64,000 nt of DNA. Source: Inquilinus sp052078665 (GTDB lineage: Bacteria; Pseudomonadota; Alphaproteobacteria; DSM-16000; Inquilinaceae). The notes below the pieces were generated by a model. It was not told the DNA's origin. It worked only from the letters and a program-made list of their open reading frames with translations, and did no database searches. The translations under genes and the position numbers were made by a program. Positions 1 through 8,073 of the stretch are shown here, one piece after another. Location of the stretch: NCBI RefSeq assembly GCF_052078665.1, contig NZ_JBQJIK010000024.1, forward strand, positions 29,494 through 93,493, in the 5' to 3' direction. Every line of letters starts with the position of its first letter. Positions within the stretch are counted from its first letter, which is position 1.

Positions 1-1
1 C

Positions 2-79
2 TGCGGCAAGAAGGCGGCGTCGGTCAGCGCCCCCGACAGCAAGACCTCGGCCTATCCGCGGAGCTACCCGAGCACATGA
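2..79 (+). CDS. LptM-like small lipoprotein, 3' end only
   Basis: Reading from base 2 gives 25 residues starting CGKK and ending with TGA at 77-79. A tiny lipoprotein of the LptM/YifL type (lipobox cysteine followed by GKK/GQK) sits directly upstream of lysA in many Proteobacteria, where it helps mature the LPS translocon LptDE at the outer membrane. The first visible codon looks like the lipidated cysteine, so the signal peptide lies off the window and the mature protein would be only about 25 residues. The stop overlaps the lysA start as ATGA, which implies translational coupling. The identification rests on position and the CGKK start only. Confidence 0.6.
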   Translation, partial: CGKKAASVSAPDSKTSAYPRSYPST

Positions 80-1362
80 CCGCTTTCGCTTACCAGAACG
101 GCGCCCTCTTCGCCGAGGATGTCGACCTCGCCGCCGTGGCCGCGCAGGTCGGCACGCCGGCCTATGTCTACTCGACCGCGGCGCTGGTCGCGAACTATCG
201 CGCCTATGTTGACGCGCTGGCCGGGCTGCCGATCGCAGTCTGCTTCGCCGCCAAGGCCAATTCCAACCTCGCGGTGCTGCGCACCCTGGTGCAGCAGGGC
301 GCCGGCATCGACGTGGTCTCGACCGGCGAGATGAAGCGGGCGCTCGCCGCCGGCTGCCCGGCCGACCGCATCGTCTTCTCCGGCATCGGCAAGACCGTGG
401 AGGATCTGGAGGCGGCCCTCTTGGCCGGCATCCACCAGATCAACGTGGAGTCGCTGCAGGAGCTGGAGCTGCTGTCGCAGGTGGCTGTCCGGCTGCGGCG
501 CGACGCGGTCGTCGCCTTCCGGGTGAATCCGGATGTCGACGCCAAGACCCACACCAAGATCTCGACCGGCCGCAAGGGCGACAAGTTCGGCATCGAGCTC
601 GAGGACGCGCCGGTGGCCTATGAGCGGGCGCGGGTCCTGCCCGGAATCCGCCCGGTCGGCATCGCCGCCCATATCGGCAGCCAGCTGCTCGACCTGTCGC
701 CTTATCGCGACGCCTATCGCCGCCTGGCCGAGCTGGTGCGCGAGCTGCGCGCCGCCGGCCATGTGGTCGAGCGGCTCGATCTCGGCGGCGGCATCGGCAT
801 CTCCTACAAGGGCGACCCGGCGCCGGCGCTGGCCGACTATGCCCGCATCGTGCGCGAGACGGTGGGCGACCTGGGCTGCCATCTGATGGTGGAACCCGGC
901 CGGTCGATCTGCGGCGATGCCGGCGTCCTATTGTCGCGGGTGATCTTCATCAAGCCGGGGCGGACGCGTAACTTCGTCATCCTCGACGCGGCGATGAACG
1001 ACCTGATCCGGCCGGCGATGTACGACGCCTGGCACGGCATCGTGCCGCTGCGCCAGCCGGCGGAAGGCGCGGCCGAGGCCGAATTCGACGTGGTCGGCCC
1101 GGTCTGCGAGAGCAGCGACACCTTCGCCAAGGCGCGGTCCCTGCCGCCGCTGGCCGCCGGCGACCTGGTCGCCTTCACCGGCGCCGGGGCCTATGGCGCG
1201 GTGATGGCGTCGACCTACAACACCCGGCCGCTGGTGCCGGAGGTGCTGGTCGACAAAGATCGGTTTGCACTCGTCAGAAAACGGCCCACATTTGAAGAGA
1301 TGGTCGCCGGGGAGAGCCTGCCGCCCTGGCTGGCCCGGGATGGACTGACTACGAAGGCGTAG
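76..1362 (+). CDS. lysA: Diaminopimelate decarboxylase
   Basis: PLP-dependent fold-III decarboxylase that converts meso-diaminopimelate to L-lysine, the last step of lysine synthesis, in the cytosol. The protein has 428 residues, normal for the family. The PLP lysine is K60 in CFAAKAN, HIGSQ lies near residue 200, the phosphate-binding EPGRS near 270 and the active-site CESSDTF near 345. The ATG overlaps the stop of the preceding lipoprotein gene. The TIGR02302 gene follows after 8 bases. A short run of codons near the 3' end (about 1250-1305, DKDRF to PTFEEM) uses AAA, AGA, ACA and TTT, unlike the rest of the gene. The identification is secure. Confidence 0.97.
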   Translation: MTAFAYQNGALFAEDVDLAAVAAQVGTPAYVYSTAALVANYRAYVDALAGLPIAVCFAAKANSNLAVLRTLVQQGAGIDVVSTGEMKRALAAGCPADRIVFSGIGKTVEDLEAALLAGIHQINVESLQELELLSQVAVRLRRDAVVAFRVNPDVDAKTHTKISTGRKGDKFGIELEDAPVAYERARVLPGIRPVGIAAHIGSQLLDLSPYRDAYRRLAELVRELRAAGHVVERLDLGGGIGISYKGDPAPALADYARIVRETVGDLGCHLMVEPGRSICGDAGVLLSRVIFIKPGRTRNFVILDAAMNDLIRPAMYDAWHGIVPLRQPAEGAAEAEFDVVGPVCESSDTFAKARSLPPLAAGDLVAFTGAGAYGAVMASTYNTRPLVPEVLVDKDRFALVRKRPTFEEMVAGESLPPWLARDGLTTKA

Positions 1363-1370
1363 GAGGAGAG

Positions 1371-3854
1371 GTGGCCCGCAGCCCGACGGAGGCCCCTAGG
1401 TCGACGGAGCCGGCCGAGCCGCGCGTAAAGATCGCGCTGGCGTGGCTGGCTGCGGCCTGGGAGGCGGCATGGCGCGCCGCCTGGCCTGTCGCCACCGTGC
1501 TCGGCGCCTTCCTCGTCCTCGCCGGCTTCGACCTGCTGCCCGACCTGCCGGGCTGGCTGCATGCCCTGATCCTGGTCGCCTTCGCCGCGGCGCTGGTCGT
1601 CGCCAGCCGGCCGCTGTGGCGGCTGCGCCTGCCCGATGGCCTCGCGGCACGGCGCCGGCTGGAGCGCGACAGCGGCCTCGAGCACCGGCCGCTGACCGCC
1701 CTGCACGACACCCAGGCCACCGGCACCTCCGACCCGCTCAGCCGCGTGCTGTGGCAGCGCCACCTGGCCCAGCGCGCCGCCCAGCTGCGCCTGCTCAAGC
1801 CCCGCCTGCCGCGGCCGCGCAACGCCGAGGCCGACCGCTTCGCCCTGCGCGGCCTGGTGGTGATCGGGCTGATCCTGGCCGTGGTCGCCGCCGGCGACGA
1901 CTGGCGCGGGCGGCTCGGCCGCGCATTCTCGCCCGGGCTGTTCGGCGCCTCCGCCGCCACCGCGCCGCGGCTCGACCTGTTCGTCACCCCGCCCTCCTAC
2001 ACCGGACGGCCGCCGATCTACCTTACCGCCGGCCAAGTGGCCGCGCCCGGCCAGCCGGCGCCGGGGCCGGTCGAGATCCCGATCGGCAGCGCCCTGGTCG
2101 GCCGGGTCGCCGGCGGCGATGAGGCCCCGACTCTCAGCCTCGCCGGCAGCGACACCGCCTTCACCCCGATCGAAGGTGGCAATTACGAGCTCCAGGCCAA
2201 GGTCACCGGCGGCGACCGGCTGTCGGTCAGCCAGGACGGCACGGTGCTGGGCGACTGGCCGGTGAAGGTGCTGCCCGATGCGCCGCCGACCGTCGCCTTC
2301 ACCGACAAGCCGAAGCCGACCGAGCGCCAGGCGCTGCGGCTCGACGCCACCGCGACCGACGATTACGGCATCGCCACCCTGACCGCGACCGTCACCCTGG
2401 CCCCCGGCGCGCCGGCGGTGCTGGACCAGACGCCGATGACCATCCCGCTGTCGGTGCCGGGCCGCTGGCCGCGCGAGGTCAAGACCACCTCCTACCAGGA
2501 CCTGACGCCGCATGCCTGGGCCGGGCAGGCGGCCGACATCGTGCTGACCGCGACCGACGCGGCAGGCCAGAGCACCAAGACCGGGCCGGAGCGGGTGACG
2601 CTGCCGGAGCGCGAGTTCCACCACCCGGTGGCCCGCGCCATCATCGAGCAGCGCCGGATCCTGACCCTGCAGCCGGAGCAGTCGGAGACCGTGGCCGAGA
2701 CGCTCGACATGCTGTCGCAGCGGCCGGACCGCTACTATGACGACCGGGTGGTGTTCCTGGCGCTGCGCACCGCCGCCCGGCGGCTGTTCTTCGCCCGGGA
2801 CGACCCGAAGCCGCATGTCGCGCCGCTGCGCGACCTGTTGTGGGATACCGCGCTCCGGATCGAGGACGGCGACATGTCGCTGGCCGAGCGGTCGCTGCGC
2901 GACGCGCAGCAGCGCCTGGCCGACGCGCTGGAGCGCAATGCCAGCGACGAGGAGATCAAGCAGCTGACCGACGAGCTGCGCCGGGCGATGGACCGCTACC
3001 TGCAGGCGATGGCCGAGCAGATGCGGGACAAGATGCAGCGCGGCGAGCTGAAGGAGATGCCGCTGCCGCCGGACGCGCAGATCATGGACCGGAAGCAGTT
3101 CCAGGACATGATCGACCGGATGCAGCAGCTGTCCGAATCCGGCGCCAAGGATCAGGCGCGCGAGCTGCTGTCCCAGATGCAGAACATGATGGAAAACCTG
3201 CAGATGGGGCAGATGAGCCAGCAGCAGGCCGAGGCGCAGCAGCGCGCCATGAACCTGCTGAAGGACCTGCAGAAGCTGACCAATGCGCAGCGTCAGCTGC
3301 TCGACCAGACCTATCGCCAGCAGCAGGCCCAGGAGGGCGGCGAGGAGGGCGACCCGTCGCAGCAGGGCACGCCGGAGCAGAACGCCCAGACCCAGGAGGC
3401 TCTGCGCCGGGCGCTGGGCGAGCTGATGCGCGAGCTCGGCGAGATGGGCGGCGACATCCCGATGCCGCTCGGCCGGGCCGAGCGGGCGATGAAGCAGGCG
3501 GGCGACGCCCTGGGCCAGGGCGACCCCGGCGGCGCCGTGCCGTCGCAGACCGAGGCGCTGGACCAGCTGCAGCAGGGGCTGCAGGGCATGGCGCAGCAGA
3601 TGATGGAGGCCATGGGCGCCCAGCCGGGCATGGTCGGCCGGGCCCAGAACGGGCAGATGTTCGAGAACCAGGATCCGCTGGGCCGGCCGATGACCAACAG
3701 CGGCGGCACCACCGACGGCGATGTCGGCCTGCCGACCAAATTCGACACCGAACGCGCCCGCGCCATCCTCGACGAGCTGCGCCAGCGGCTGAACGATCGC
3801 TCGCGCCCGCCGCCGGAACGGGATTATATCGAGAGGCTGCTGCGCCAATTCTGA
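1371..3854 (+). CDS. TIGR02302 family membrane protein (DUF4175-like)
   Basis: 827-residue protein starting with GTG behind a strong AGGAGGAGAG ribosome site. Three hydrophobic segments lie in the first 175 residues (about 40-56, 62-80 and 150-172). A beta-rich, probably periplasmic region follows, and then a long Gln/Met-rich, coiled-coil-prone C-terminal half (about 480-720) with low-complexity QQQ and MQ runs. This is the layout of the TIGR02302 family, which is restricted to Alphaproteobacteria and typically sits beside lysA. Its function is unknown; an envelope role is a guess from topology and position. It is probably cotranscribed with lysA and the dehydratase downstream. Confidence 0.9.
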   Translation: MARSPTEAPRSTEPAEPRVKIALAWLAAAWEAAWRAAWPVATVLGAFLVLAGFDLLPDLPGWLHALILVAFAAALVVASRPLWRLRLPDGLAARRRLERDSGLEHRPLTALHDTQATGTSDPLSRVLWQRHLAQRAAQLRLLKPRLPRPRNAEADRFALRGLVVIGLILAVVAAGDDWRGRLGRAFSPGLFGASAATAPRLDLFVTPPSYTGRPPIYLTAGQVAAPGQPAPGPVEIPIGSALVGRVAGGDEAPTLSLAGSDTAFTPIEGGNYELQAKVTGGDRLSVSQDGTVLGDWPVKVLPDAPPTVAFTDKPKPTERQALRLDATATDDYGIATLTATVTLAPGAPAVLDQTPMTIPLSVPGRWPREVKTTSYQDLTPHAWAGQAADIVLTATDAAGQSTKTGPERVTLPEREFHHPVARAIIEQRRILTLQPEQSETVAETLDMLSQRPDRYYDDRVVFLALRTAARRLFFARDDPKPHVAPLRDLLWDTALRIEDGDMSLAERSLRDAQQRLADALERNASDEEIKQLTDELRRAMDRYLQAMAEQMRDKMQRGELKEMPLPPDAQIMDRKQFQDMIDRMQQLSESGAKDQARELLSQMQNMMENLQMGQMSQQQAEAQQRAMNLLKDLQKLTNAQRQLLDQTYRQQQAQEGGEEGDPSQQGTPEQNAQTQEALRRALGELMRELGEMGGDIPMPLGRAERAMKQAGDALGQGDPGGAVPSQTEALDQLQQGLQGMAQQMMEAMGAQPGMVGRAQNGQMFENQDPLGRPMTNSGGTTDGDVGLPTKFDTERARAILDELRQRLNDRSRPPPERDYIERLLRQF

Positions 3855-3886
3855 GCGCGGCCATTTCCGCCAGGACGAGGACCAAC

Positions 3887-4855
3887 GTGACGGCGATCAC
3901 GCTCGAGACGATCCGCGCGGCGCGCGCCCGCATCGCCCCCTATGTGCTGCGCACCCCGACCCTGCCGCGCGAGCTGCTCAGCAGCCTGCTCGGCCTGCCG
4001 GTGGTGACGAAGCTGGAGCTGCTGCAGCATGGCGGCTCGTTCAAGGCGCGCGGCGCCTTCAACGCCATGCTCAGCCTGGGCGAGGCCGAGCGGGCGGCCG
4101 GGGTGGTCGCGGTCTCCGGCGGCAACCACGCGCTCGGCGTCGCCTATGCCGCCCGCGTGCTGGGGCTGGACGCCACGCTGATCATGCCGAATGCGACGCC
4201 GGAAAACTACGTCGCCGGCACCCGCGCCGAAGGGGCGGAGGTGGTGCTGGTCGCCGACATCGCCGCCGCCTTCACCGAGGCCGAGCGCCAGGCCGCCGCC
4301 GGCCGCACCCTGATCCACCCCTTCGACGACCCGCGGGTGATCTCCGGCCAGGGCACGATGGGGCTGGAGCTGTTGGAGGACGCGCCGGACACCACCGACA
4401 TCATCGCGTCGATCGGCGGCGGCGGCATGATCTCGGGCGTCATCACCGCGGTGAAGGCGCTGCGGCCGGAGATCCGGATCTGGGGCGTCGAGACCGAGGG
4501 CGCCGACGCCATGAGCCAGGCCCTGGCCGCCGGCAAGCCGGTGCGCCTGCCGGCCATCACCTCGATCTCCACCACGCTGGGCGCGCCCTCGGTCTCCGAG
4601 CGCACGCTGGCCATCGTGCGTGATGCGGTGGAGGAGGTGCTGGTGGTGCCGGACGCCGAGGCGGTGCGCGGCGTCCAGGTCCTGGCCGAGCAGGCCAAGG
4701 TGGTGACCGAGCCCGCCGCCGGCTGCACCCTGGCCGCGGCGCTGCGCCTGAAGGACCGGCTGCCGCGCGACGCACGGTTGGCGCTGATCCTGTGCGGCGG
4801 CAACGTCTCGCTGGCCGACATCGAACGCTGGCGCGCCCGCTTCGGCATCAGCTGA
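3887..4855 (+). CDS. Threonine/serine dehydratase (PLP-dependent)
   Basis: 322-residue fold-II PLP enzyme that deaminates threonine to 2-oxobutyrate (or serine to pyruvate). The PLP lysine is K53 in GGSFKARGA, the SGGNHALG substrate loop is near residue 80, and the glycine-rich phosphate loop SIGGGGMISG is near 180. There is no C-terminal ACT domain, so it resembles the short catabolic or promiscuous dehydratases rather than full-length biosynthetic IlvA. The GTG start at 3887 follows GGACGAGGA. The reading frame stays open far upstream, but that part is antisense-like shadow of the preceding gene. Serine racemase activity is an alternative for this subfamily. Confidence 0.9.
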   Translation: MTAITLETIRAARARIAPYVLRTPTLPRELLSSLLGLPVVTKLELLQHGGSFKARGAFNAMLSLGEAERAAGVVAVSGGNHALGVAYAARVLGLDATLIMPNATPENYVAGTRAEGAEVVLVADIAAAFTEAERQAAAGRTLIHPFDDPRVISGQGTMGLELLEDAPDTTDIIASIGGGGMISGVITAVKALRPEIRIWGVETEGADAMSQALAAGKPVRLPAITSISTTLGAPSVSERTLAIVRDAVEEVLVVPDAEAVRGVQVLAEQAKVVTEPAAGCTLAAALRLKDRLPRDARLALILCGGNVSLADIERWRARFGIS

Positions 4856-4938
4856 TCCAGCACGCCTACCTCCCAGGTAATCGCTTCCACGCCCCCGCCT
4901 GCGCTCTCATCCGCCCACACCAGCGGAGAGAGAGACCC

Positions 4939-5736
4939 ATGATCGAGACCCGCGACGGCACCCTGCTTCGCGTCAAGGACATCGGGCGGGGGCGCCCGAT
5001 CCTGTTCCTGCACGGTTTCACCCTCTGCGCCGAGATCTGGGAATGGCAGATGACGGAGCTGGCCGCGGCCGGGTTGCGCTGCCTGGCCTATGACCGGCGC
5101 GGCCACGGCCGGTCGGACCATCCCGGCGACGGCTATGATTTCGACACCCTGGCCGACGACCTCGCGGCGGTGATTGCGGCGCTCGACCTGCGTGAGGTCA
5201 CCCTGGTCGGGCACTCGATGGCGATCGGCGAGATCGCCCGCACTCTGTCGCGCCACGGCGCGGGCCGGGTGGCGCGGATCGTCCTGGCGGCGCCGCTGCC
5301 GCCGTGCCCGGCCCTGGCCTTCCCGCCGGACGTCGGTGGCCGGACCGTCTTCGACCACGCCATCGAGGGCCTGCGCGCCGACCGGCCGGCCTATTACGCC
5401 GCCAATGGCGAGGCGCTGTTCGGCCCCGGCTGCTCGCCGGAGCTGGTGCGCTGGGGCCTCGACCTGGCGCTGCAGACCGCGCTGTGGGCCGCGATCGGCT
5501 GCCAGCGCGCCAACGCCACCGCGGATTTTCGGGCCGACCTCCAAGCCGTCACCGTCCCGACACTGGTCCTGCAGGGCGACGGCGACCGCCTGGCGCCGGC
5601 CGATCTCTGCGGCCGTGCCGTCGCCGAGGCGATCCCCGGCAGCCGGATCGAGATCTATCCGGGCGCGCCGCACGGCCTGTTCCTGACCGAGAAGGAACGC
5701 TTCAGCCGCGACCTGCTGGGCTTCATCCGGGGCTGA
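4939..5736 (+). CDS. Alpha/beta hydrolase
   Basis: 265-residue alpha/beta-fold hydrolase. The oxyanion FLHGF motif is near residue 24, the nucleophile elbow is GHSMA with S93, the acid lies in LQGDGDRL, and the catalytic histidine in GAPHGLF near the C-terminus. It resembles cofactor-free haloperoxidases and esterases; the substrate is unknown. The ATG follows GGAGAGAGAG, a strong ribosome site. There is no signal peptide, so it should be cytosolic. It stands alone between the dehydratase and a convergent zinc-ribbon gene. Confidence 0.88.
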   Translation: MIETRDGTLLRVKDIGRGRPILFLHGFTLCAEIWEWQMTELAAAGLRCLAYDRRGHGRSDHPGDGYDFDTLADDLAAVIAALDLREVTLVGHSMAIGEIARTLSRHGAGRVARIVLAAPLPPCPALAFPPDVGGRTVFDHAIEGLRADRPAYYAANGEALFGPGCSPELVRWGLDLALQTALWAAIGCQRANATADFRADLQAVTVPTLVLQGDGDRLAPADLCGRAVAEAIPGSRIEIYPGAPHGLFLTEKERFSRDLLGFIRG

Positions 5737-5769
5737 GGGGCGATCCCCGACCCGACACCCGGGTGCTGG

Positions 5770-6483
5770 CTACGGTGCGCTGCCGGTCTGCGCCCCGATC
5801 TCCAGCCGGGTGGCGGCGTCGGGCGTGGCCTCGACCGTTACCGCCACCTGCACCGACTCGTCAGGCGCCAGCGATTCGGTGGTCACCACCAGCGGTGTGC
5901 GCGCCACCACGGTGCGGCGGGCGTCCAGCAGGCGCACCTCGATCGGCGGCACCGGGCGGGTGACCATGGCCCGGTTCTCGACCCGCCCGGTGACCACAAC
6001 CTGCTCCACGCCGCTGCCGGCGACGCGCCGCACCTCCAGCTCCCGCAGCACAAGCCCGCGGCCCAGTGCGCCGGTCTCGACCGGCTGCGCCACCGGCACG
6101 CCGATGGTGTCGTATAGGCGGATCGCCGGCGGCCAGAAGCGGACGATCGAATCGCGCGCGAAATAGCCCACCCCGGCCAGGCCGCCGACCAGCAGCACCG
6201 CCAGTGCCAGGCTGACCGCCGGCCCGTCGCGCCGGCGCGGCGTGATCACCACCGGCAGGTTGGTGATATGCCCCGCGGCCGAGGGCGGAGTCGCCGCCCG
6301 CGCCGCCGGGCCGACCAGCACCGGCTGCGGCTCGGGGGCCGGCGCCGCCGCCGTCACCTGCTCGACCGCCGATTCGCGCCACAGATGGCCGCAGCGGGCG
6401 CATTTGACGCGCCGGCCGTCGGGGCCGATCGCCGCCGGATCGACGAGGTAACGGGTCGAACAGCTGGGGCAGGTGACGATCAT
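5770..6483 (-). CDS. MJ0042-type zinc-ribbon / DUF3426 membrane protein
   Basis: 237 residues. The N-terminal zinc ribbon has two CxxC pairs (C5/C8 and C28/C31), followed by an Ala/Pro linker, one membrane helix near residues 90-112, and a C-terminal DUF3426 beta-sandwich-like region rich in V/R/E. In Alphaproteobacteria this gene is normally divergent from the ftsE-ftsX cell division genes. Here the divergent neighbour is ydcF and no ftsEX is present. The function is unknown; the ribbon faces the cytosol and the DUF3426 part the periplasm, by prediction. Confidence 0.88.
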   Translation of the reverse strand: MIVTCPSCSTRYLVDPAAIGPDGRRVKCARCGHLWRESAVEQVTAAAPAPEPQPVLVGPAARAATPPSAAGHITNLPVVITPRRRDGPAVSLALAVLLVGGLAGVGYFARDSIVRFWPPAIRLYDTIGVPVAQPVETGALGRGLVLRELEVRRVAGSGVEQVVVTGRVENRAMVTRPVPPIEVRLLDARRTVVARTPLVVTTESLAPDESVQVAVTVEATPDAATRLEIGAQTGSAP

Positions 6484-6680
6484 GGCGCGTTATCGCATGC
6501 CGCCTTGCCGCTGCCTATATCATCCGAGGCAATTTTGTGAATGGCGCGAAGGAGTTGCGGAACCAGGCCGAAGGATGTCGCTCCGGGGGCCGTGACGCGG
6601 CCGCATAATCTTGCCACGATCCGCCCCTTTCCTGTCCGGGCGCCGTGACCGCGGCCGCGGCGCAACAGCGTTCTGTTTGT
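6484..6680. other. Divergent intergenic region where ftsEX would be expected
   Basis: 197 bases between the divergent DUF3426 and ydcF genes. I see no remnant of an ABC ATPase or FtsX reading frame and no clear sigma70 promoter. A TATAAT-like CATAAT occurs near 6603 but without a matching -35. Confidence 0.4.
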
Positions 6681-7304
6681 ATGTCGATCACCGTTGACCC
6701 TTCCCCCAAGCCCCGGCCCTGGCGCCGCCGCCTGCGCCGGATACTGCTGCTGCTGATCGTGCTGGCGGTGGCCTGGGGGCTGGGTCTGGCTTGGTTCGTG
6801 GCCCAGGCCGGGCGCGGCGGCGAGGTCGACCCCGACCACACCGACGCCATCGTCGTGCTGACCGGCGGCAGCGAGCGGCTGCGCGCCGGGCTCGACCTGC
6901 TGGCCCGCGGCGTGGCCGAGCGGCTGCTGGTCAGCGGCGTGCATCGCGACGTCAGGCTGGAGGAGCTGTTCGCCCTGTCGCCGACCGATGATTCACTGCG
7001 CTGCTGCGTCGACCTCGGCTACGCCGCCAGCGACACCATCGGCAACGCGCAGGAGGCGGCGGCCTGGATGCGGGCGCATGGCTTCCACAGCCTGCGCCTG
7101 GTCACCTCGAACTACCACATGCCGCGCAGCATGCTGGAGTTCCGGGCCGCGATGCCGGAGATCGAGATCAAGCGCCAGCCGGTCGATCCCGGGACGGTGC
7201 ATCTCGACCGCTGGTGGGCCTGGCCCGGCACGGCGCGGCTGATCGTCTCCGAATACAACAAATTCCTGGTTGCGCTGGCGCGTGTCACCCTGGGCAGGAT
7301 ATAG
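6681..7304 (+). CDS. YdcF/DUF218 family membrane protein
   Basis: 207 residues from the ATG at 6681; an in-frame GTG at 6645 would add 12 residues and neither start has a good ribosome site. One N-terminal membrane helix (about 13-36) is followed by a DUF218 domain with IVVLTGGSERL and SNYHMPRS, the motifs of the YdcF/SanA/ElyC superfamily. Members act in the envelope, often in peptidoglycan or lipid carrier homeostasis. The protein should be anchored in the inner membrane with the domain outside. plsC follows 6 bases later, an arrangement conserved in Alphaproteobacteria. Confidence 0.85.
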   Translation: MSITVDPSPKPRPWRRRLRRILLLLIVLAVAWGLGLAWFVAQAGRGGEVDPDHTDAIVVLTGGSERLRAGLDLLARGVAERLLVSGVHRDVRLEELFALSPTDDSLRCCVDLGYAASDTIGNAQEAAAWMRAHGFHSLRLVTSNYHMPRSMLEFRAAMPEIEIKRQPVDPGTVHLDRWWAWPGTARLIVSEYNKFLVALARVTLGRI

Positions 7305-7310
7305 GGCGTC

Positions 7311-8066
7311 ATGACCATCCTGCGCTCAGCCCTCTTCAACCTGCTGTTCTTCGGCTGGACCGCGCTGTGCTGCCTCGCCCTGCTGCCGGCGCTGTTCCTG
7401 CCGCATCGCGTGACGATGGCCTGGATCTTCGTCTGGCTGCGTGGCGTGCATTGGCTGGAGAAGACCATCCTCGGCATCGACTATCGCGTGGTCGGGCGCG
7501 AGAACCTGCCGGCCGGCGCCTGCATCGTCGCCGCCAAGCACCAGTCGGCCTGGGAGACGCTGAAGCTGCACCTGCTGCTGCCCGACCCGGCGATCGTGCT
7601 GAAGTCCGAGCTGCTGAAGGTCCCGGTCTGGGGCAAGTACCTGCTGAAGACCGGCATGATCCCGGTCGACCGCGGCGCCGGCAGCCGGGCGGTCCGCGAC
7701 ATGGTCGACCACGCCAAGGTCCGGGCCGCGGAGGGCCGGCCGATCGCGATCTTCCCGCAGGGCACCCGCACCGCGCCCGGCACCTGGCGGCCCTATCGTA
7801 TCGGCGTCGGCGCGCTCTATGAGGGGCTGGGCGTGCCGGTGGTGCCGATGGCGCTGAACTCCGGCGTGTTCTGGGGCCGCCGCGCCTTCCGCAAGCGGCC
7901 CGGCACGATCACGGTCGAGTTCCTGCCGCCGATCCCGCCCGGCCTGCCGCGCGAGGAGATGATGCGGCGGCTGGAGGACGAGCTGGAGACGGCGTCCGAG
8001 CGCCTGTCGGTCGCCGCCGGCGGCCCGCCGACGCCGCGCCCGGCCGGGGCGACGGCCACGGTCTGA
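7311..8066 (+). CDS. plsC: 1-acyl-sn-glycerol-3-phosphate acyltransferase
   Basis: 251 residues. Transfers an acyl chain to lysophosphatidic acid to make phosphatidic acid at the inner membrane. Two hydrophobic stretches lie at the N-terminus. The catalytic block is KHQSAWET, so the usual HX4D reads H77-X4-E82 here, a conservative variant. The second block is FPQGTRTAPG (EGTR-type, with Q). A PVVPMALNSG block follows near residue 180. It is downstream of ydcF in what looks like one transcript. Confidence 0.92.
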   Translation: MTILRSALFNLLFFGWTALCCLALLPALFLPHRVTMAWIFVWLRGVHWLEKTILGIDYRVVGRENLPAGACIVAAKHQSAWETLKLHLLLPDPAIVLKSELLKVPVWGKYLLKTGMIPVDRGAGSRAVRDMVDHAKVRAAEGRPIAIFPQGTRTAPGTWRPYRIGVGALYEGLGVPVVPMALNSGVFWGRRAFRKRPGTITVEFLPPIPPGLPREEMMRRLEDELETASERLSVAAGGPPTPRPAGATATV

Positions 8067-8073
8067 CCGCGGG

